Shown here: positions 1 to 5,011 of the stretch, one piece after another
How the letters are laid out: every line of letters starts with the position of its first letter
How positions within the stretch are numbered: position 1 is the stretch's first letter
From: an uncultured Acidimicrobiia bacterium
Lineage (GTDB): Bacteria > Actinomycetota > Acidimicrobiia > Spongiisociales > JAENVV01
Length of the DNA stretch: 5,011 bases
NCBI GenBank assembly: GCA_905480085.1
Contig: CAJQPD010000379.1
Span: forward strand, 1-5,011
Reading direction: 5' to 3'
The notes under the pieces: generated by a model
Seen by the model: the letters and a program-made list of their open reading frames with translations, nothing else
Databases searched by the model: none
Told to the model about the DNA's origin: nothing
Translations under genes and position numbers: made by a program

Positions 1-478
1 CGAGACCGTCGGCCGAACTGAGAAGCCGGGTCTCGCGATCAACCGCCCGCCAGATCTCATGTCGTTTGGCGAGACCGCCAAACATGGGATTACCCAACCA
101 TTGATCGATAAAAGCTTCGACTCCCACGACGGCGAGGTCGGCGGCCAAACGTTCATCACTGATCCGCCGCTCTTCCCTCGCAACCGGGTGGGCGATTCCC
201 GGACCGGCTGAAACGAGCACGAGACCCGCCACCGGTCGTTCAAGGGCATACCGAAGGGCCAGACGGCCACCCATCGAATATCCGATCAGGACCGGTGGTT
301 CTCCGCCCGCCAACCATTCGACCAGGCCGACCACAGACTCGAACGTGGCTGGCAGGTTGCTGGAGGCACCGTGACCCGGCAGATCAGGAGCCTCAATGTG
401 TCGGGGCAGATAATGGGATAGCTCGTCAAACATGCGACCAGCTTGAGTAAATCCGTGCAATCCAATGATGGCGCTCAC
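1..478 (-). CDS. menH: MenH, SHCHC synthase (partial, C-terminus outside window)
   Basis: An alpha/beta hydrolase-fold enzyme. In this family it removes pyruvate from SEPHCHC to give 2-succinyl-6-hydroxy-2,4-cyclohexadiene-1-carboxylate, the step after MenD in classical menaquinone synthesis; it is cytosolic. I translated the minus strand by hand: 159 residues are visible from a GTG at 478-476. The oxyanion-hole motif LHGFTQ is at residues 7-12, DLPGHG at 32-37, and the nucleophile elbow GYSMGGR, characteristic of MenH, at 66-72 with Ser68 as nucleophile. SAGPGI follows at 90-95, then an R/E-rich lid segment and FIDQW. The catalytic Asp and His fall beyond position 1. Family length is about 250 residues, so roughly 90-100 are missing. 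It is divergent from menD, 58 bp away. The N-terminus is short, starting only about six residues before the oxyanion motif, so the start is less certain than the identity. Confidence 0.9.
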   Translation of the reverse strand, partial: MSAIIGLHGFTQAGRMFDELSHYLPRHIEAPDLPGHGASSNLPATFESVVGLVEWLAGGEPPVLIGYSMGGRLALRYALERPVAGLVLVSAGPGIAHPVAREERRISDERLAADLAVVGVEAFIDQWLGNPMFGGLAKRHEIWRAVDRETRLLSSADGL

Positions 479-490
479 CCCTCCATTGTG

Positions 491-499
491 CCACCTCCC
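491..499 (-). promoter_or_regulatory. Shine-Dalgarno site for menH
   Basis: On the minus strand this reads GGGAGGTGG, a strong match to the anti-SD partner. It sits 12 nt before the GTG (478) that opens the long MenH frame. It also sits 4 nt (7 nt from the GGAGG core) before an ATG at 486 that opens only a three-codon ORF in another frame. A second GGAGG lies within that mini-ORF, but only 2 nt from the GTG. The spacing is thus ideal for the ATG and long for the GTG (see findings). Confidence 0.55.
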
Positions 500-524
500 G
501 ATCAAGCGTGGCCCGGCGAACCAC

Positions 525-530
525 TAGCCT
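525..530 (+). promoter_or_regulatory. Probable -10 box of a leaderless menD promoter
   Basis: The hexamer TAGCCT matches the TANNNT consensus of actinobacterial -10 elements. Only 6 nt separate it from the GTG start of menD at 537, so transcription would begin at or next to the start codon. No purine-rich Shine-Dalgarno sequence is present in 515-536, as expected for a leaderless message. The TAG of the box is also an in-frame stop for menD, which rules out a longer N-terminus. I see no convincing -35 element; TCAAGC at 502-507 is a poor match at a suitable distance. Confidence 0.45.
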
Positions 531-536
531 GACGGG

Positions 537-2204
537 GTGCCGAACCGCAACTACGCATTCACCATGCCGCTCCTTGGCGCCCTACGCGACCTTGGCCTTG
601 AGCATGTCGCAGTGAGTCCTGGTTCGCGCAACACGCCTTTGGCCATTGCGGCAGCTGAAACAACCGGACTCGACGTGTCCGTTCACCTTGACGAGCGAAG
701 CGCCGCCTTCTTCGCTCTTGGCATGGCCAGGGCGGTCGGAAAACCGGTCGCATTGATCTCGACGTCGGGCACGGCTGCTGCCGAGTATCTCCCGGCTGTG
801 GTCGAGGCCGGGCTCTCACATGTCCCCCTCGTGATTCTGACCGCTGACCGGCCGCAGGAGCTGCGGGATACGGGAGCACCCCAAACGATCCGTCAGGCGA
901 ATCTCTACGGGACGTCGGTCAAGTGGGCCCACGATGCCGCCCCGCCCGATCCATCGGCCGACCCCGCCAGATACGCGGTTCGACTCGGAGCGCAAGCCTG
1001 GGCCACGGCTCAGGAAACGCCGGCCGGGCCGGTCCACCTCAACCTGGCCTTTCGAGACCCACTCGCTCCCACACCGACAGGTGAAAACACTCCCCCAGCA
1101 CCGCCGACACCCACGATCCACCTCGGGATCCCGGTCGCTTCCGACGGCGCCTTGCTCGCGGTCGCCCGTCAAATCGGCAGCAAAAAGCTCCTCATCATTG
1201 CCGGACCCTCCGACAACCCTGAGACACCGGCAGCCATTGCCGAACTCGCCGAAGCGGCCGACGCTCCGATCTTCGCTGATCCCCTGTCCGGCCTGCGAGC
1301 CGGCCAACACGCGGTCGACCGTGTTGTTGCCACCGGCGACGCCCTTGCCCGGGCCGGCCGACTCGACATGGATCTGCGACCGGATATTGTCATTCGCTTC
1401 GGACCAGTCCCAACTTCAAAGGCTCTGTGGACGTGGCTCGCGCAGACGGACGTACCTCAGGTGTGGGTGGATGCGGGCACCTGGCGGGAGGCAACCTCAA
1501 GCGCGTCGGTGATCGTGAGAGCCGACATTGCCGACACCGCCAGACGCCTTGCCGAACTCGTCGAACCGGCTGATCCCTCCTGGACACCGACCTGGGCAGC
1601 CAGCGAAGCGGCCGTACTGGACGCCTGGGGAATCTTGCCCTGGCCGTCGGAACCGGCCGCCGCCGCCGCCTTGGCGGCAGGGATGGTCGACGGTGCCAGT
1701 CTGGTCGTGTCCTCATCAATGCCGATACGTGACGTCGATGCGTTCTTCGGCGTCCAGGATCGCCCCGTCCGGATCTTCGCCAACCGCGCTGCCAATGGCA
1801 TCGACGGTGTCATATCGACTGCAGTTGGTGTAGCCGCCACCGGTCGCCCCACGTACCTGCTCATCGGCGATGTGGCTTTCCTCCATGACGCAACCGCCCT
1901 GGCCAGCGCCCGTCGGCTGGGAGTTGCTCTCACCGTCGTGCTGATCGATAACAACGGCGGGGGTATATTCCATTTCCTACCGCAAGCTGACCACCCGGAG
2001 CACTTTGAGGACCTGCTGACCACGCCCCACGGAACCAATTTGGTGGCTGTGGCAGAAGGGCTCGGGGCAACCGTCATCGAGCCCTCCACCATCGACGAGT
2101 TCCTCGGTCACCTCGCCACTCCCGATGATGTGAAAGTGCTCGTGCTGAGAACAGACCGCTCAGAGAATCTCACCCTTCACAAACATCTCTTCAACCGGGG
2201 CTAA
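537..2204 (+). CDS. menD: MenD, SEPHCHC synthase
   Basis: A thiamine diphosphate- and Mg-dependent enzyme that joins the succinic semialdehyde unit from 2-oxoglutarate to isochorismate, giving SEPHCHC; it is cytosolic. At 555 residues it matches the family (about 550-560). The N-terminal PYR domain shows SPGSRNTPLA (27-36), HLDERSA (50-56) with Glu53 as the likely ThDP-activating glutamate, STSGTA (75-80) and TADRPQELRDTGA (102-114). A central Rossmann-like domain follows. The C-terminal PP domain has SSSMPIRD (392-399), ANRAANGIDG, and the ThDP/Mg motif running from GDVAFLHD (444-451) to DNNGGG (471-476). All expected motifs are intact. It starts at GTG 537, since an in-frame TAG at 525-527 excludes an earlier start and the next ATG would remove nine residues. 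It is divergent from menH and convergent with menF, whose product is its substrate. Confidence 0.97.
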   Translation: MPNRNYAFTMPLLGALRDLGLEHVAVSPGSRNTPLAIAAAETTGLDVSVHLDERSAAFFALGMARAVGKPVALISTSGTAAAEYLPAVVEAGLSHVPLVILTADRPQELRDTGAPQTIRQANLYGTSVKWAHDAAPPDPSADPARYAVRLGAQAWATAQETPAGPVHLNLAFRDPLAPTPTGENTPPAPPTPTIHLGIPVASDGALLAVARQIGSKKLLIIAGPSDNPETPAAIAELAEAADAPIFADPLSGLRAGQHAVDRVVATGDALARAGRLDMDLRPDIVIRFGPVPTSKALWTWLAQTDVPQVWVDAGTWREATSSASVIVRADIADTARRLAELVEPADPSWTPTWAASEAAVLDAWGILPWPSEPAAAAALAAGMVDGASLVVSSSMPIRDVDAFFGVQDRPVRIFANRAANGIDGVISTAVGVAATGRPTYLLIGDVAFLHDATALASARRLGVALTVVLIDNNGGGIFHFLPQADHPEHFEDLLTTPHGTNLVAVAEGLGATVIEPSTIDEFLGHLATPDDVKVLVLRTDRSENLTLHKHLFNRG

Positions 2205-2212
2205 GCCCTCGA

Positions 2213-3529
2213 TCAAGACTCGGCGAGAAGACTCATCATGGTCCGAAACTTGAGGCGCGTTTCCTCCAATTCGGCGGCCGGATTGGAGTCTGCCACGATT
2301 CCCGCCCCCGCATAGAGCAAGGCGGTCCGACCTTGAATCAAGGCGCAACGAAGCGCAATCGCCAGTTCGCCGTCACCCGCCCGATTAGCCCAACCAATAC
2401 CGCCTGCATACCAACCGCGATCGATGAGCTCTTCTTTGGCGAGAAACCGATCAGCCTCATCACGGGGACTTCCCCCCACGGCAGGCGTCGGGTGGAGAGT
2501 TCCCGCCAGATCGAAGACATGGATGGAGTTCACCAGGTCGCCACGGACCTCGGTTGAGAGATGCTGGACATGCGTCGTCTTGCGCAACGACGGAACCTGA
2601 TCGACGTGCAGCGACGTCGTGAGGGGTCTGAGGCGCTCAGTGATGTCGTCAACCACGAACCGGTGTTCACGACGATCCTTGCCAGAGGACATGAGGAGCT
2701 CCCCGAAAGCCCGATCCTCCTCCTCGTTGCTGCCGCGCGGCGCCGAACCAGCCAGCGGATGAGATCGCACCCGACTGCCGACGCGCTCCGCGAGCAGCTC
2801 GGGTGAGGCGCCAACAAACACCCGGTCACCTTGCTGCCAACCGAACACGTAACACTCGGGATACGTCATCCGAAGGCGCGAAACCAGATCGAAAGGCCGA
2901 TACGGCACGTCAGAGGTAACCAACACCGAACGAGCCATCACGACTTTTTCGAATAACCCGGCTCGAATCGAGTCAACCGCGTTGGCCACGGCGCCTTCCC
3001 ATTCTGTCGGAGCCGGTCGCGACTCAATGGAAAGATCAGTCGTCCGACCCGTTGCGGGTGGACCGGGATCGCTCAGTTGGGACAACACCTGGGCAACGGG
3101 ACCCCACGATCTCCCTGGCGGCAACACGACGACGAGTTCGGCGCTTTCCCGGGTACCAATGACACTCAGCACCGGTATGACCGAAACCGCCCGGCTGAAG
3201 CCATCCCATTCGGTGCCGAGCCCACCTTCCGGGCGATACGAAAACCCGACGAAGGCTCGGGAGTCGATCCCACACTGACTCAGCTGCGCACTGATCTCAC
3301 CAAATCGGCCAGCGCCGTCGGTTGCCTCGGATCGCCAGGCCGCCCCCAAACCACCCGCTTCGTCAGCATCAGGACGACCGAAGTAGGCCGCGAACGGGAA
3401 GAGATGGGCGCCGCTTCGCACCAGAGCGAGCGGGTCAACTGTGACCGGGACCGCCGCCACCCGAAAGACGTTGGCGGTCTCAGGGCCGAGTTGGACGCCG
3501 AGCGCCTCTATGAACGGCTTGGAGAACAT
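2213..3529 (-). CDS. menF: MenF, menaquinone-specific isochorismate synthase
   Basis: Converts chorismate to isochorismate, the entry step of the classical menaquinone pathway; a Mg-dependent cytosolic enzyme of the chorismate-binding family. It has 438 residues, close to the 431 of E. coli MenF. The variable N-terminal half runs to about residue 175 and the conserved chorismate-binding domain from 177 to 435. Visible signatures are FEKVVMAR (193-200) with Lys195 as the likely general base, GASPELL (240-246) with Glu244 as the likely general acid, HPLAGSAPRG (257-266), KDRREH (284-289) with Glu288 as a probable Mg ligand, LHPTPAVGG (345-353), YAGGIGW (374-380) and ELEET (420-424). The active-site lysine and LHPTPAVGG separate isochorismate synthases from TrpE and PabB. 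A siderophore or salicylate-type synthase is possible from sequence alone, but menD and menH next door argue for MenF. It is probably cotranscribed with the upstream hydrolase gene. Confidence 0.93.
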   Translation of the reverse strand: MFSKPFIEALGVQLGPETANVFRVAAVPVTVDPLALVRSGAHLFPFAAYFGRPDADEAGGLGAAWRSEATDGAGRFGEISAQLSQCGIDSRAFVGFSYRPEGGLGTEWDGFSRAVSVIPVLSVIGTRESAELVVVLPPGRSWGPVAQVLSQLSDPGPPATGRTTDLSIESRPAPTEWEGAVANAVDSIRAGLFEKVVMARSVLVTSDVPYRPFDLVSRLRMTYPECYVFGWQQGDRVFVGASPELLAERVGSRVRSHPLAGSAPRGSNEEEDRAFGELLMSSGKDRREHRFVVDDITERLRPLTTSLHVDQVPSLRKTTHVQHLSTEVRGDLVNSIHVFDLAGTLHPTPAVGGSPRDEADRFLAKEELIDRGWYAGGIGWANRAGDGELAIALRCALIQGRTALLYAGAGIVADSNPAAELEETRLKFRTMMSLLAES

Positions 3530-3537
3530 GGGCGCAA

Positions 3538-3541
3538 TCCT
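3538..3541 (-). promoter_or_regulatory. Shine-Dalgarno site for menF
   Basis: AGGA on the minus strand, 8 nt before the menF ATG at 3529. It supports that start codon and independent translation of menF within a longer message. Confidence 0.5.
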
Positions 3542-3564
3542 AGAGCTTCCTGGAATTTGGCCTA

Positions 3565-3589
3565 ATCAGTCGCTCGAGAAACGACTGAT
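3565..3589 (-). repeat. Perfect 8-bp inverted repeat at the hydrolase stop codon
   Basis: The arms ATCAGTCG (3565-3572) and CGACTGAT (3582-3589) are exact reverse complements separated by 9 nt. The element covers the last codons and the TGA stop (3566-3568) of the hydrolase gene and ends 35 bp before the menF start. The message downstream has no U-run (UAGGCCAAAUUCC follows), so it is not a standard intrinsic terminator. It could act as an mRNA-processing or stability hairpin between hydrolase and menF, or be chance. Confidence 0.5.
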
Positions 3590-4378
3590 GGCCTCAACGA
3601 TGACTCGCGCTAGGGCGACCGGCTGTTCCATTGGCACGAAATGGCCGGCTTCAGGCACGGTAACGAGTCGTGAGCCGGCCATTCGGTCGAGAAGCACGTT
3701 CACATACCCGGGCGGGTAGGTGTCGGTATCGGCCCCGACCACCAGCCAGACAGGAATCGCCACTTCGGCGAGACGGTCGAATACCCCATCGGATCCCGAG
3801 GCCCGGAACGTGGCCGCCTCGTCAGCCGGCTCGCATGCCAATACCCAACGCTCGCCTTCGGGCACCAGACCGCCTTCGATATAGGCAGCCAGAGCATCCG
3901 GATCCCATTTTGCGAATACCGTCTTAGCTGCGAAATTCGCAACTGCTTCTCCCGGCGTCCCGAACTCGCGGCGGCGGCGAGCCGCACCCAGGACGAGTGG
4001 ATGATCGACGCCGTCGAACTGAAACGGCGGGAAGATGATCGGCTCGACCAGTACCTGCCCCACGAAGCGTTCCGGATTGTCGAGCGCACTTCGTAGCAGA
4101 GCAGCCCCTCCCATCGAGTGCCCTACTCCGACCACCGGCCCCTCGATAGCTGACAGGACCTCGGTCACGTCTCCGGCAAAGTGCGACCAGGCGTGGTCAT
4201 CCAATTTGGGCGATGTTCCATGGGACCGGAAGTCAAATGCCACAATGCGCCCACCAAAGCCCTCTCGATGTAACGCGTCGACCATCGGCTGCCAAACGAG
4301 CTTGTTGAACCCTGTGGCATGGGCGAGCAGCAACGTGACCGGCCCCGTACCGGCCCACTCGATCGTCGAAAGCTGCAA
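3566..4378 (-). CDS. Alpha/beta hydrolase of unknown substrate
   Basis: A complete 270-residue alpha/beta hydrolase fold protein with no signal peptide, so probably cytosolic. HATGF (20-24) is the oxyanion-hole region, DFRSHGTS (49-56) the loop after strand 4, GHSMGG (86-91) the nucleophile elbow with Ser88, GADTDTYPPG (215-224) holds the acid (Asp217 or Asp219), and AGHFVPMEQP (244-253) holds His246. The triad therefore looks intact. It has GHSMGG rather than the GYSMGGR of MenH, and a MenH is already present in the window, so I do not call it menH. The substrate (ester, thioester, C-C bond or other) cannot be read from the sequence. The start is TTG at 4378, supported by AGGA 5 nt upstream and the lack of an in-frame ATG or GTG between it and the preceding gene. 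It lies 29 bp after the DUF3105 gene and 36 bp before menF, suggesting one operon. Confidence 0.88.
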   Translation of the reverse strand: MQLSTIEWAGTGPVTLLLAHATGFNKLVWQPMVDALHREGFGGRIVAFDFRSHGTSPKLDDHAWSHFAGDVTEVLSAIEGPVVGVGHSMGGAALLRSALDNPERFVGQVLVEPIIFPPFQFDGVDHPLVLGAARRRREFGTPGEAVANFAAKTVFAKWDPDALAAYIEGGLVPEGERWVLACEPADEAATFRASGSDGVFDRLAEVAIPVWLVVGADTDTYPPGYVNVLLDRMAGSRLVTVPEAGHFVPMEQPVALARVIVEAISRFSSD

Positions 4379-4379
4379 T

Positions 4380-4412
4380 GGTTTCCTAACCAGGACCGGT
4401 CGGTTTACTAAC
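4380..4412 (-). repeat. Two 11-bp direct repeats around an 8-bp palindrome
   Basis: On the minus strand GTTAGTAAACC (4412-4402) and GTTAGGAAACC (4390-4380) match at 10 of 11 positions, with start points 22 bp apart, about two helical turns. Between them is the perfect palindrome GACCGGTC (4394-4401). The upstream copy contains the TAG stop of the DUF3105 gene and the downstream copy contains the Shine-Dalgarno site of the hydrolase. The arrangement resembles an operator or RNA-binding site, but no binding protein can be named from this window. Confidence 0.5.
4384..4388 (-). promoter_or_regulatory. Shine-Dalgarno site for the alpha/beta hydrolase
   Basis: TAGGA on the minus strand, 5 nt before TTG 4378. 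It decides the choice of the TTG start, because the reading frame between 4378 and the upstream stop has no ATG or GTG. The site lies inside one of two near-identical 11-bp direct repeats. Confidence 0.55.
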
Positions 4413-5011
4413 GAACGTGGTGGTCGATACCGTGATAGAGCTCAATGAAATCGCCAATGTCGGCCCGAGCCTGGTCCGTCAAGTCGTCGAAGTACAGGAC
4501 GCGGTTCCACGAAATCACCGCGGCCCGGTATGAGGTTCCATCCGGGTCTTGAATCGCCCCTGCGTACGGGGTCAAGATCAGGGTCGGTTCAGGCCGGTCC
4601 TCGACAAGTGTGGCGAGCTCCGAAGACAGATCGTCACAACCGGTCGGGCAATTATAGACAAAGACAACGCCGGCGTCCTCAAGGTTGTGCAAGAACAACT
4701 CGGGTGGAATAGGTTCTTCGCTGACGCCCCAGGGGCCCAGGCCACCGAAATGTGGGCCCGAGGAGGGGGGCGCCGAGTTGTACGCGACATGGGGTTCTTC
4801 GAGACTGGACAGGTGAAAGTTGCCCTGGTTGGGATACGGGATCCCGGGCGGGGCGGGCGCCAGCATGACCCAGGTAACCAGGGCTATCACTGCGGCGAGA
4901 ATGGCGCCAATGGTAACAAAACTCTTCTTCCTGACATCAGCGGTTTGCGCAGCTGCCTTTTCCTCAGCCTTGCGAATCTGCTCAAGTTCGAGCGTCCGCC
5001 CTTTTCCCTTT
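4408..5011 (-). CDS. DUF3105-family membrane-anchored protein (partial, N-terminus outside window)
   Basis: The frame is open to the right edge: 200 residues are visible before the TAG at 4410-4408, and the true start lies beyond 5011. The visible N-terminus is a Lys/Glu/Arg/Ala-rich, probably helical cytoplasmic segment (LELEQIRKAEEKAAAQ), then KK and a membrane helix of about 20 residues (FVTIGAILAAVIALVTWVML). A Pro-rich linker (APAPPGIPYP) leads to a domain that I recognise as DUF3105 from YNSAPPSSGPHF, WGV, a LHNLEDAGVVFVYNCPTGC block and ISWNRVLYFDDLTD. The domain should face outside the membrane. Its two Cys in NCPTGC and several His could bind metal or form a disulfide, but the function of the family is not established. 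A GTG at 4890 would start inside the membrane helix and is not a credible start. It appears to be first of the three co-directional genes seen here. Confidence 0.8.
   Translation of the reverse strand, partial: KGKGRTLELEQIRKAEEKAAAQTADVRKKSFVTIGAILAAVIALVTWVMLAPAPPGIPYPNQGNFHLSSLEEPHVAYNSAPPSSGPHFGGLGPWGVSEEPIPPELFLHNLEDAGVVFVYNCPTGCDDLSSELATLVEDRPEPTLILTPYAGAIQDPDGTSYRAAVISWNRVLYFDDLTDQARADIGDFIELYHGIDHHVR

Noticed and set aside
500..540. A separate promoter for menH on the minus strand
   Set aside because: I found no TANNNT box with suitable spacing on the minus strand between the menD start and the menH Shine-Dalgarno site; the promoter may lie within the menD coding region, but I cannot support a position.
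816..1310. Long minus-strand reading frame opposite menD (also 1457-2092 and 934-1512 in other frames)
   Set aside because: They lie inside menD, which has unambiguous family motifs throughout. The translations are Arg/Pro/Ser-rich without recognisable domains, as expected for shadow frames in GC-rich DNA.
1657..1678. GCC repeat and GCCGCC-TT-GGCGGC inverted repeat in menD
   Set aside because: It encodes an Ala-rich linker with GC-preferred codons. The 2-nt loop is too small for a proper hairpin, so I take it as codon bias.
2198..2208. GGGCT-A-AGCCC inverted repeat at the menD stop as a terminator
   Set aside because: A 1-nt loop cannot form a stable hairpin and no T-run follows on either strand.
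2213..3529. Anthranilate or aminodeoxychorismate synthase (TrpE/PabB) as an alternative to MenF
   Set aside because: Lys195 in FEKVVMAR and the LHPTPAVGG motif are isochorismate synthase features, and the adjacent genes are menD and menH.
3077..3565. Plus-strand 162-residue frame opposite menF
   Set aside because: It overlaps a well-supported menF on the other strand, has no recognisable motif and no convincing ribosome binding site.
4408..4890. GTG 4890 as the start of the DUF3105 protein
   Set aside because: It would begin in the middle of the membrane helix. The frame continues open to 5011 with a typical charged cytoplasmic tail, so the gene is truncated by the window edge instead.

Overview
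The window is a menaquinone (vitamin K2) biosynthesis neighbourhood from a high-GC bacterium. GTG and TTG start codons, a probably leaderless menD, a DUF3105 membrane protein and GC-rich codon use all fit an actinobacterium (Actinomycetota, perhaps an Acidimicrobiia-like lineage). That placement is an inference from style and gene content, not from a marker gene.

Layout, left to right. Positions 1-478 (minus strand) hold the N-terminal 159 residues of MenH; its C-terminus lies outside the window. A 58-bp divergent intergenic region (479-536) carries a Shine-Dalgarno site for menH and an actinobacterial-type -10 box for menD. MenD (537-2204, plus strand) is complete. It converges, with only 8 bp between stop codons, on menF, isochorismate synthase (2213-3529, minus strand). 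Upstream of menF on the same strand are a complete alpha/beta hydrolase of unknown substrate (3566-4378, TTG start) and a DUF3105 membrane-anchored protein (4408-5011, N-terminus beyond the window edge). The last three genes lie head to tail with gaps of 36 and 29 bp and are probably one transcription unit reading DUF3105, hydrolase, menF.

The three men genes are consecutive steps of the classical (o-succinylbenzoate) route: MenF converts chorismate to isochorismate, MenD adds the succinic semialdehyde unit from 2-oxoglutarate to give SEPHCHC, and MenH removes pyruvate to give SHCHC. The roles of the second hydrolase and of the DUF3105 protein are not known from sequence.

I see no mobile element, CRISPR array, RNA gene or novel multi-gene system. 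The points worth a second look are small. They are a pair of 11-bp direct repeats around an 8-bp palindrome between the DUF3105 gene and the hydrolase gene, a perfect 8-bp hairpin at the hydrolase stop codon, the leaderless menD promoter, and a three-codon mini-ORF overlapping the menH start. There is no gene-free stretch longer than 58 bp.
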